Source: Desulfobacterales bacterium (lineage in GTDB: Bacteria; Desulfobacterota; Desulfobacteria; Desulfobacterales; Desulfobacteraceae). From it: 6,184 bases of DNA. The DNA lies in assembly GCA_022361095.1 (NCBI GenBank), contig JAKSBO010000905.1:1-6184 (forward strand). The letters run 5' to 3'. Positions 1 to 5,913 of the stretch are shown piece after piece. A program made the position numbers and the translations under genes. Position 1 is the stretch's first letter. Each line of letters opens with the position of its first letter. Below the pieces are notes generated by a model that made no database searches, was not told where the DNA came from, and saw only the letters and a program-made list of their open reading frames with translations.

Positions 1-770
1 GTGGTGCCCGGGATGGCCGTGATAATGGACTTTTCCTTTTCCAGAATTCGGTTCATAATACTGGACTTCCCAACATTGGGCTCCCCGCAGATGGCCAGGC
101 GGATACCGGTTTTTAAAAAACAGGCATCCTTGTGCTGCTGAATAAGGCCGTCAATTTTGTCTGCAACGGATTGGAGCCGGGTTTTATCCCGGCCGGTGTA
201 GGAAAATGCGCCTGCATCATCGGGGAAATCAATGGCCGCCTCAAGCCGGGCCAGAAACTGTGTCAAGGTGTCAATCATCTCCTTGATGCTCCGGCCAAGC
301 ATGCCAAGGTTCTGGGACGCTGCAAATTTCAGGGATGAGTCCGACCGCGCATTGATGATATCTGCCACGGCTTCTGCCTGGGTCAGGTCAATACGGCCGT
401 TCAAAAAGGCACGCCGGGTAAATTCTCCGGGTTCTGCAGGGCGTGCGCCCCGGCTGAACAGCAGGTCTAAAATACGGCGAAGCACAATGGTTCCCGAATG
501 TGCCTGGATCTCCACAACATCCTCCGCCGTATAAGAACGCGGGGCTTTCATGGGGATGATAAGCACCTCGTCGATGGTGGTATCCCCGTCACATATAAAG
601 CCGTGGCTTACCCTGTGGGAAATAAATTGCGCGGCTTTTTTGTTCCCATCCGCCGGTGTCTTGGAAAAAATCTCAGTTGCCAGTTCAAAGGATTGTGGCC
701 CTGAGACCCGGATAACACCAATGCCGCCGCTTCCAAACGGGGTGGCTATTGCAGCAATTGTATCTGTCAT
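1..770 (-). CDS. mnmE: tRNA uridine-5-carboxymethylaminomethyl modification GTPase MnmE (TrmE), N-terminal part, cut by window edge
   Basis: With MnmG, MnmE installs the carboxymethylaminomethyl (or aminomethyl) group on wobble U34 of certain tRNAs in the cytoplasm, using a tetrahydrofolate one-carbon unit and GTP hydrolysis. I translated 256 codons from the ATG at 770. Residues 1-120 are the folate-binding domain (start MTDTIAAIATPFGSGGIGVI, R21, and the YTAEDVVEIQAHSG stretch at 80-93). The helical domain follows, with the family stretch AFLNGRIDLTQAEAVADII at 121-139. The G domain opens with the P-loop GEPNVGKSS at 229-237 and the switch I motif IPGT at the edge. The remaining G motifs and the C-terminal catalytic Cys box lie outside the window. 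The start codon directly follows the jag stop (TAGATG) and has no visible Shine-Dalgarno sequence, so translation is probably coupled to jag. The start agrees with the usual family N-terminus. Identity is very secure; whether the gene is intact beyond the edge cannot be seen. Confidence 0.97.
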   Translation of the reverse strand, partial: MTDTIAAIATPFGSGGIGVIRVSGPQSFELATEIFSKTPADGNKKAAQFISHRVSHGFICDGDTTIDEVLIIPMKAPRSYTAEDVVEIQAHSGTIVLRRILDLLFSRGARPAEPGEFTRRAFLNGRIDLTQAEAVADIINARSDSSLKFAASQNLGMLGRSIKEMIDTLTQFLARLEAAIDFPDDAGAFSYTGRDKTRLQSVADKIDGLIQQHKDACFLKTGIRLAICGEPNVGKSSIMNRILEKEKSIITAIPGT

Positions 771-1727
771 CTATTTTTTGAACCGCTTTTTTCCCCTGTA
801 AGTGTTACGTTTTTTGGGAAAAATAACCAGACGTCTGTAATATCCGTCTCCCATACTCTGGGTGCGAACCTGGGCATCTTCTTTGAGGGCAAGGTGAACA
901 ATACGGCGGTCCTGGGCGCTCATCTGGTTAATGGTGGCAGGCCGTCCGGTCTTTTTTGCCTTTTCCGCCATTTTCAGGGCCAGGTGCTTTAAATTGGCTT
1001 TCCGGGTTTCCATATAGCCTTCAATGTCAACTTTGACTCTGACCCGGGATTCGCTTTGGCGGTTTATAATTTTATCGGTTAAAAACTGCATGGCGTCCAG
1101 GGTCTGGCCTTTGCGGCCGATCAGGATGCCGGTATTTCCGCCGTTGATCTGCAGGGTCAGCCTGTTCTCCTGGGTGATGGCTTCAACATGGGCCTCTTCG
1201 GTGATCAGGTCCGCCATTTTTTGTACCGTTTCAACACCAAGGTCAATGGAGGCCTGGGAGACCGGCTCCGGCGCAGGCTCTTCTTTTACCGGCCTTTCCG
1301 ACCTGGGTGCCGGGCGGGCATCCCACCGGCCGGTATCTTCCTGTTCAAATGCGGGGTCGCTTTGGGAATTCTGAACTTTTTTATCCTGGCCGGCAGATGG
1401 CTCTTTGGTCTCTTTTTCTTTTATTTGCTTTGGTTTCGGTGCCGGCTTTTTGGACGCCTGTGCGGCCTGTTTGGGTTGCGGTTTGGGTTTGTTCTGGCCA
1501 AAGGCCTCATCCACAATTGATAGAATGCCGTCTTTGTCCTGCTCTGTTTTGGCCGGAACCGTCACCCGGATCCGGGCGTCTTTGCGGCCGACAATACCAA
1601 AAATACCGGTTGTGCCCGTTGATATCACTTTGTATTTTAATTCTTTCTGGGGGATATTCAGTTCCTTACAGGCAGCCTCAACGGCGGAATTGACATTCTT
1701 TCCGGTAAATTCAAGAGGTTGGTTCAT
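771..1727 (-). CDS. jag: RNA-binding protein Jag/KhpB/EloR (Jag_N, KH and R3H domains)
   Basis: This 318-residue cytoplasmic protein is predicted to bind single-stranded RNA. In Firmicutes the family (SpoIIIJ-associated protein, KhpB, EloR) is linked to cell elongation and division; its role in proteobacteria-like lineages is poorly known. Residues 1-57 form the Jag_N domain, with the conserved TGTTGIFGIVGRKDARIRV stretch at 37-55. Residues 58-160 are a low-complexity linker, Lys/Pro/Gln-rich around 80-108 and then acidic and Pro-rich. Residues 161-237 form a KH domain with the GRKG loop at 214-217. Residues 238-308 form the R3H domain with the Arg-x3-His signature at R274-H278 and a GDGYYRRLVI ending. 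The tail RNTYRGKKRFKK is strongly basic. It starts 9 bp after the yidC stop with a near-perfect RBS and abuts mnmE with no spacing. The yidC-jag-mnmE order is widely conserved. The linker makes it longer than the roughly 200-residue Firmicutes versions. Confidence 0.95.
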   Translation of the reverse strand: MNQPLEFTGKNVNSAVEAACKELNIPQKELKYKVISTGTTGIFGIVGRKDARIRVTVPAKTEQDKDGILSIVDEAFGQNKPKPQPKQAAQASKKPAPKPKQIKEKETKEPSAGQDKKVQNSQSDPAFEQEDTGRWDARPAPRSERPVKEEPAPEPVSQASIDLGVETVQKMADLITEEAHVEAITQENRLTLQINGGNTGILIGRKGQTLDAMQFLTDKIINRQSESRVRVKVDIEGYMETRKANLKHLALKMAEKAKKTGRPATINQMSAQDRRIVHLALKEDAQVRTQSMGDGYYRRLVIFPKKRNTYRGKKRFKK

Positions 1728-1730
1728 GCG

Positions 1731-1738
1731 TCCTCCTT
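1731..1738 (-). promoter_or_regulatory. Ribosome-binding site of jag overlapping the yidC stop codon
   Basis: The minus strand reads AAGGAGGA here, followed by CGC and the jag ATG at 1727. This is an almost full match to the 16S anti-Shine-Dalgarno sequence. The first two bases belong to the TAA stop codon of yidC, so ribosomes finishing yidC cover the jag initiation site. It fixes the jag start. Confidence 0.85.
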
Positions 1739-3410
1739 AGGCTAAGATCTTTTGTGTGTAATACTGCTGGCCCATTGAGATGATGTTGTTGACAAACATG
1801 TACAGAACCAGCCCTGCCGGAAAGTTGATAAACAGAACGGTCATGAATATGGGCATAAGCATCATCATTCTTGCCTGCATGGGATCTCCGGCTGTGGGTG
1901 TCATTTTCTGCTGGAGCAGGAATGATGCGCCCATGAGAATTGTCAGTACAGGGATTCCGCTAGGGGCGTCCATAAACGGGATGGAAAAAGTAAAGTGAAA
2001 CAGGCGGTCCGGTCCGGACAGATCCTGAATCCATCCCACAAATGGGGCATGGCGCAGTTCAATGGCCATGTAGAGCATGCGGTACAGGGCAAAGAAAATG
2101 GGCATCTGCACCAGCAGCGGCAGACATCCGGAAGCCGGGTTGACCTTGTAGGTTTTGTACAATCCCATGATCTCCTGATTCATGCGTTGCTTGTCGTCTT
2201 TGTATTTTTCCCGGATCTCCATCATCAAAGGCTGTACTTTTTTCATCTCATTCATGGACTTGTAGCTTTTGGTGCCCAGGGGCCAGAATATCAGTTTGAT
2301 TAAAATGGTCAGAAGAATGATGGCCACCCCGTAATTGGGGATGATGTCATGAATATAGTTCATGGCAATGAGTAACGGTTTGGCAATGATATCGAAAAAA
2401 CCGAAATTAATGGATTTTTTCAAAAGATTGTCGTAACGGCTTAAAATTTTATGGCTTTTGGGGCCCATATACAGGGTAAAGGTTTGCTGGTTTTGTTTTT
2501 CAGGATCCAGCCGGGGCATCTGGGTAACCAGTCTGTTGGTTACAACGTCATTGGCATAGGTGAGCTTCAGGGTCGCGTCCTTCAGGGTGTCCGGCATCAC
2601 CGCCGTCAGAAAATAACGGCTGGTGTACCCGGCCCAGCCCACAACGCCTGAATAGGTATCTTTGTCTTCTATGTCTTTGGGTTTGATGCTGGTGGAATGG
2701 TTGTCAAGATATGCAACCGGCCCTTCAAAGGCAAACCGGGAGCGGGATTTTATCTCGTCATTGAAAGATCCGGGAATACTCATGCTGATGCCGTCATTAA
2801 CCGGCATTCCCGAGCCGTTTTGGACAATGATGTCACAATTGATCAGATAGGAGTCCGCCCTGAAGGTCATCACTTTTTTTACGGTAATGCCGTCCGGGTT
2901 TGTCCAGGAGAATGTAATGGTTTTTTCCCCCTGGTTCAGGGAAAGATCCGTGCTCTCCACATCGGATGAGAAAACAGCATCGCCCAGCCCTCTGATACTT
3001 CCCTTGGCGCTCTCAATGGAGAATATACCCCCGGTAAGCTCGGCTAATTCCTCAGCCACCAGTTGTTTTGCAGGCGCCCCTTCATCATTGGTTTCCCTGT
3101 AATCATTGAGGGTCAGGCTCGTTACCGCAGCTTTATGTTCACTGACGGCAATGGTGTAGTAGGGGGTGGACAGGGTAATGGTGCGAAAGTCTCTTAAACC
3201 GGCTTGGGTGACCTGGGCAGATGCGGGTGCTGTCTGGGGGGTAAAGTCCGAAACTTTGGCGGAATCGGATTCAGGTGAATCCGCCGTTTGTAAAGGGGTA
3301 TCCTGATTTAGATTATCAGGCCGGGGTGCGGGGGCGAAAAAAAATTGATAGCCCAAAAGGACTGCTATTGACAGCACCACAGCTAAAAATAATCGTTTTT
3401 GCTCGTCCAT
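1737..3410 (-). CDS. yidC: Membrane protein insertase YidC (Oxa1/Alb3 family, Gram-negative type)
   Basis: YidC inserts and folds inner-membrane proteins, alone or with SecYEG. This 557-residue protein is close to the 548 of E. coli. Residues 6-25 form the uncleaved first membrane helix (LFLAVVLSIAVLLGYQFFF). Residues 28-70 are a Pro/Ser/Thr/Asp-rich linker. Residues about 75-320 are the periplasmic P1 beta domain. The Oxa1 core follows: TM2 at 359-379, the cytoplasmic loop (KSMNEMKKVQPLMMEIREKY) at 380-425, TM3 from 427 (GCLPLLVQMPIFFALY), TM4 near 483-500 and TM5 at 515-545. The hydrophilic-groove Arg of E. coli (R366) aligns with Lys372. The protein ends soon after TM5 without a long basic tail. 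A TTG at 3428 would add six residues, but the ATG at 3410 has AGGAG at ideal distance and that sequence lies inside the would-be extension, so ATG is preferred. yidD lies 89 bp upstream and jag 9 bp downstream. Confidence 0.97.
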   Translation of the reverse strand: MDEQKRLFLAVVLSIAVLLGYQFFFAPAPRPDNLNQDTPLQTADSPESDSAKVSDFTPQTAPASAQVTQAGLRDFRTITLSTPYYTIAVSEHKAAVTSLTLNDYRETNDEGAPAKQLVAEELAELTGGIFSIESAKGSIRGLGDAVFSSDVESTDLSLNQGEKTITFSWTNPDGITVKKVMTFRADSYLINCDIIVQNGSGMPVNDGISMSIPGSFNDEIKSRSRFAFEGPVAYLDNHSTSIKPKDIEDKDTYSGVVGWAGYTSRYFLTAVMPDTLKDATLKLTYANDVVTNRLVTQMPRLDPEKQNQQTFTLYMGPKSHKILSRYDNLLKKSINFGFFDIIAKPLLIAMNYIHDIIPNYGVAIILLTILIKLIFWPLGTKSYKSMNEMKKVQPLMMEIREKYKDDKQRMNQEIMGLYKTYKVNPASGCLPLLVQMPIFFALYRMLYMAIELRHAPFVGWIQDLSGPDRLFHFTFSIPFMDAPSGIPVLTILMGASFLLQQKMTPTAGDPMQARMMMLMPIFMTVLFINFPAGLVLYMFVNNIISMGQQYYTQKILA

Positions 3411-3415
3411 CTTCT

Positions 3416-3420
3416 CTCCT
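3416..3420 (-). promoter_or_regulatory. Ribosome-binding site that fixes the yidC start
   Basis: The minus strand reads AGGAG, then five bases (AGAAG), then the yidC ATG at 3410. A longer reading from TTG at 3428 would run through this site, so it argues for the shorter protein. Confidence 0.8.
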
Positions 3421-3499
3421 AAAAACAAGGGGGTTGTCGTAATACTGTAAAGAAAGAGGAAGGCAGGTGACGCTTAACAGATTGTTTTTTAAAGCTGGT

Positions 3500-3712
3500 T
3501 TAAGGGACCGGATCATAACCGCCAGGTCGGAACGGGTGGCAGCGCAATACTCTTTTTGTTGCCAAAACGCTGCCTTTTATGCTGCCATATTTTTGAATCG
3601 CTTCCAAGGCAAAGTTCGAACACGTTGGCTCATATCTGCAATGGGCACCCAGGAGCGGCGATATAAAAATCTGATAAAGCCTGATTAATATGGATAACAG
3701 CTGTCTGATCAT
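3500..3712 (-). CDS. yidD: Membrane protein insertion efficiency factor YidD
   Basis: This small inner-membrane-associated protein (70 residues) helps YidC-dependent insertion of membrane proteins. It belongs to the YidD family (formerly DUF37 or 'haemolytic domain'). The whole family signature is present: an amphipathic or hydrophobic N-terminus ([18 protein letters not shown], 5-22), then [20 protein letters not shown] at 24-43 with C25 and C31, and the C-terminal [17 protein letters not shown] with C58 and the conserved [12 protein letters not shown] motif. Its ATG immediately follows the rnpA stop (TAAATG), and no Shine-Dalgarno sequence is visible, so translation is probably coupled to rnpA. 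The long C-terminal extension found in some members is absent. An 89 bp gap separates it from yidC. Confidence 0.97.
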   Translation of the reverse strand: MIRQLLSILIRLYQIFISPLLGAHCRYEPTCSNFALEAIQKYGSIKGSVLATKRVLRCHPFRPGGYDPVP

Positions 3713-4060
3713 TTATGCCAATGCAATTTTTTTAAAAAGTTTATTAAGCTTTTCATAAATTTGTTTGTTGGACAGTGCTGTCAGACCTTTTCTTGCAATT
3801 ATGCTGATGTCGTTTGTTCCGGATACAAAATCTTTCCTGTGTCTGAAATACTCTCTTACAAGCCTTTTTATTCTGTTGCGCGCGACTGCATTCCCCACTT
3901 TTTTAGATACGGTAATTCCAATTCGATTGTTTTTTTCTGTTCCCTTGGAAACAGCAGCTATAAAATAGCCGGTTCGTATCTTTCTGCCATGTTGTGAAAG
4001 CTTTAAAAATTCGGCTCTTTTTCTAAGCCGTGCATCTTTGGGTAAAGAATAGTTACTCAA
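3713..4060 (-). CDS. rnpA: Ribonuclease P protein component (C5 protein)
   Basis: RnpA is the protein subunit of RNase P. It binds the catalytic RNA (rnpB, not in this window) and the 5' leader of pre-tRNA. It has 115 residues, a usual length. The conserved beginning LPKDARLRKRAEF lies at 6-18, the central GITVSKKVGNAVARNRIKRLVREYFR at 48-73 contains the RNR signature (R61-N62-R63, then K65-R66), and the late stretch DISIIARKG is at 84-92. The first codon is TTG at 4060. No in-frame ATG exists near the N-terminus, and the conserved LPK...RLRKR block begins five residues later, so TTG is the likely start. It sits 16 bp after rpmH, the near-universal pairing, and its stop abuts yidD. The TTG start and modest RBS could keep its output well below that of L34, which fits the low amount of RNase P needed. 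Confidence 0.96.
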   Translation of the reverse strand: MSNYSLPKDARLRKRAEFLKLSQHGRKIRTGYFIAAVSKGTEKNNRIGITVSKKVGNAVARNRIKRLVREYFRHRKDFVSGTNDISIIARKGLTALSNKQIYEKLNKLFKKIALA

Positions 4061-4062
4061 TA

Positions 4063-4069
4063 CACCCCT
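4063..4069 (-). promoter_or_regulatory. Weak ribosome-binding site of rnpA
   Basis: The minus strand reads AGGGGTG, two bases before the TTG at 4060. It is an imperfect match to AGGAGGTG and supports the TTG start, though initiation is probably weak. Confidence 0.55.
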
Positions 4070-4076
4070 AAAAGGT

Positions 4077-4214
4077 TTAAACCGTGGTCAGTCTTTTTCT
4101 GCCCTTGGCCCGTCTGGCGTTGATGATGCGTTTGCCGCCCGGGGTGGACATTCTTTTCAGGAATCCGTGTTTTCTGGTTCTTTTCCGGTTGCTTGGCTGA
4201 TACGTGCGTTTCAT
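4077..4214 (-). CDS. rpmH: 50S ribosomal protein L34
   Basis: L34 is a small, very basic protein of the large ribosomal subunit that binds 23S rRNA. This 45-codon gene is complete. It begins [19 protein letters not shown], continues [20 protein letters not shown] and ends RLTTV, so every family block is present and the length is normal (44-46). The ATG at 4214 is preceded by AAGGA at 4225-4229 with a 10-base spacing. It is the first gene of the rpmH-rnpA-yidD-yidC-jag-mnmE cluster and lies just downstream of a strong candidate promoter. In many bacteria dnaA and the replication origin lie upstream of rpmH. Here rng does, and no dnaA is seen. Confidence 0.98.
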   Translation of the reverse strand: MKRTYQPSNRKRTRKHGFLKRMSTPGGKRIINARRAKGRKRLTTV

Positions 4215-4285
4215 AAAATTTTGTTCCTTGTCCTGTTTTGTTATTGGTTATTAATATCAATTGGCTAAACTACAATAAACATGAA

Positions 4286-4314
4286 ATATTAATCCATATA
4301 TTCATTAATGTCAA
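4286..4314 (-). promoter_or_regulatory. Candidate sigma-70-type promoter for the rpmH operon
   Basis: On the minus strand a perfect -35 hexamer TTGACA (4309-4314) is followed by a 17-base spacer and TAATAT (4286-4291, four of six matches to TATAAT). Transcription would start near 4279, giving a 5' leader of about 65 nt before the rpmH ATG. The -35 box contains the TGA stop of rng (4311-4313). The region is very AT-rich, which favours promoter function but also raises the odds of chance -10 matches. The exact -35 and the ideal spacing are the main support. Confidence 0.7.
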
Positions 4315-5888
4315 TCCTCTCCTTTGGAAGGTTTCGGAGAGAGGGACTCAAATATGTGGTATTCCTCAATGTGGTAATGGGGTTCCGGGTAAATGGAAAT
4401 GGGTTTTGAAAATTTTGATTCCAGGGAAACCCGCAGATGGTTTTCACTGCCGTGGAAAAGCTGGGCAATTTCCGGATGTACCTTTACCGTAAACCTGTTG
4501 CCCATCATGTCTTTGGCTTCGGCGGCCAGATCCCTGTAGATTTTGTAGCAGATGGATTTGCCCGACAGCAGGTACCCGTTTCCATTACAATAAAAACAGG
4601 GCTCGCAAAGGGTCCGGGTCAGGTTCCGCCGGGTGCGCTTGCGCGTCATCTGGACCAGGCCAAGTTCGGTAAGGGGAAGGATATTGGTCTGGCTTTTATC
4701 CTTTTTCATGGCTTCGTGCATCTGGGTCATGACCTTGTCTTTGTGGGCGGTTTTACGCATGTCAATGAAGTCAATGATGATGATGCCGCCGATATTGCGC
4801 AGCCGGACCTGGTAGGCAATTTCCTTGACCGCCTCCAGATTGGTTTTCAAAATGGTTTCATCAAAATTTCGTTTGCCGACGTAGCGTCCTGTGTTTACGT
4901 CAATGGCGACCAGTGCTTCGGTTTGCTCAATGACAATATACCCGCCGGATTTCAGCCAGACTTTCTTTTTCAATGCCCGGGTGATGTCCCCTTCAATATT
5001 GTACGCGTCAAAAATGGACTCTTTTCCCTGGTACAGCTCAACGGACAGGTTGACATCGGGCATCAGTTTTTTTAGGAAATTCTGGACGCTTTGATACTCT
5101 CTTTTTGAATCAATGATCAGTTTGTCCGCTTCATTGGCCAGAAGATCCCTGACCGCCCGGAAGGTGGCATTCAAATCTTTGTAAATCAGGGCTGTGGCCG
5201 ACGTGGTTCGGTTTCTTTCCTGGATATCCTCCCAGGTTTTGTTTAGAAATTCGATCTCTTTTGACAATGTGGCTTCATCAATGTCCTTGGCCTGGGTTCT
5301 GAAAATATAGCCGAAATTGTTTTTACGCAGCCCTTTGAGCATGTCCCGCAGCCGGGTCCGTTCGGTTTCGTCCGTGATCCGCCTGGAGATGCCGATGTGA
5401 TCCACCGTGGGCATCAGCACCATGTACCTGCCGGCCAGGGAGATATGGGTGGTAACCCTTGGGCCCTTGGATCCGATGGATGATTTTGCCACCTGGACCA
5501 GGATTTCCTGGCCTTCCACAAGCAGTCCCTGGATGGCGCACTCCGGGGCCGGGGCTTTCCATGATTCGGACGCTTCGTCCATGTCATCAACGCTCAGTCC
5601 GTCTTCTTGATCTTCTGCGTCCGCATCCTGCTCAAGCTGTCTGCAGAACTTGAGGCTGGCGGAGTCCAGTACATCGTCTACATAAAGGAAGGCGGCCTGG
5701 TCAAACCCGATATCCACGAACGCCGCCTGCATACCCGGCAGTACCCGCTGGACCCTGCCTTTATAAATATTTCCTGAAATACTTGTGTCATCCCTGCGTT
5801 CATTAAATACTTCGACTATGGTCCCGTTTTCCAGCAGGGCGACCCGGGTTTCATGGGGAGCACAATTGACAACAAGCTCTTTGAGCAT
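4311..5888 (-). CDS. rng: Ribonuclease G (RNase E/G family endoribonuclease)
   Basis: This endoribonuclease cuts single-stranded RNA in rRNA maturation and mRNA decay. It has 525 residues: close to RNase G (489 in E. coli) and without the long C-terminal scaffold of RNase E. Residues 36-132 are the S1 RNA-binding domain (NIYKGRVQRVLPGMQAAFVDIG at 40-61), interrupted by a very acidic insert at about 84-117. Next come the RNase H-like and 5'-sensor regions (KGPRVTTHISLAGRYMVLMP at 141-160; TERTRLRD at 175-182). The catalytic core has the metal ligands D330 (in VAIDVNTGRYVG) and D373 (in IIIDFIDM). The Zn-link Cys residues are at 428, 431 and 434. The C-terminal small domain ends without a recognisable degradosome-binding tail. 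The ATG at 5888 has AAGGAT five bases upstream. It follows the DUF2344 gene by 25 bp, probably as one operon, and its stop codon is embedded in the candidate rpmH promoter. Confidence 0.94.
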   Translation of the reverse strand: MLKELVVNCAPHETRVALLENGTIVEVFNERRDDTSISGNIYKGRVQRVLPGMQAAFVDIGFDQAAFLYVDDVLDSASLKFCRQLEQDADAEDQEDGLSVDDMDEASESWKAPAPECAIQGLLVEGQEILVQVAKSSIGSKGPRVTTHISLAGRYMVLMPTVDHIGISRRITDETERTRLRDMLKGLRKNNFGYIFRTQAKDIDEATLSKEIEFLNKTWEDIQERNRTTSATALIYKDLNATFRAVRDLLANEADKLIIDSKREYQSVQNFLKKLMPDVNLSVELYQGKESIFDAYNIEGDITRALKKKVWLKSGGYIVIEQTEALVAIDVNTGRYVGKRNFDETILKTNLEAVKEIAYQVRLRNIGGIIIIDFIDMRKTAHKDKVMTQMHEAMKKDKSQTNILPLTELGLVQMTRKRTRRNLTRTLCEPCFYCNGNGYLLSGKSICYKIYRDLAAEAKDMMGNRFTVKVHPEIAQLFHGSENHLRVSLESKFSKPISIYPEPHYHIEEYHIFESLSPKPSKGED

Positions 5889-5893
5889 AACAA

Positions 5894-5899
5894 ATCCTT
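5894..5899 (-). promoter_or_regulatory. Ribosome-binding site of rng
   Basis: The minus strand reads AAGGAT, five bases before the rng ATG at 5888. It lies in the 25 bp gap after the upstream gene and supports this start, which also matches the family N-terminus (the strand leading into the S1 domain). Confidence 0.75.
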
Positions 5900-5913
5900 A
5901 TGGTCTATCTAAG

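Noticed and set aside
1024..1740. Several plus-strand open frames of 110-128 codons antisense to jag.
   Set aside because: They mirror the low-complexity linker and conserved domains of jag and show no domain or RBS.
3316..3516. A 66-codon minus-strand frame spanning the yidD-yidC gap.
   Set aside because: It overlaps both the yidD end and the yidC start in a different frame, and has no RBS or family likeness.
3688..3700. A near DnaA box (minus strand TTATCCATA) that might hint at oriC near rpmH.
   Set aside because: It is a single imperfect site inside yidD coding sequence, with no cluster or AT-rich unwinding region nearby.
4057..4260. A 67-codon minus-strand frame covering rpmH out of frame, ending in a TGA that overlaps the rnpA TTG (TTGA).
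   Set aside because: It recalls the Thermus rpmH/rnpA overlap, but it is not in frame with rnpA, starts with TTG, lacks an RBS of its own, and its residues are what an Arg/Lys-rich L34 gene gives when read one base off.
4215..4310. Possible intrinsic terminator after rng.
   Set aside because: No GC-rich hairpin followed by a T-run is present on the minus strand; the gap is AT-rich with only a weak long-loop inverted repeat.
4437..5075. A 212-codon plus-strand open frame antisense to rng.
   Set aside because: It lies entirely inside a well-supported RNase G gene, has no RBS or recognisable domain, and is a shadow caused by codon bias on the other strand.
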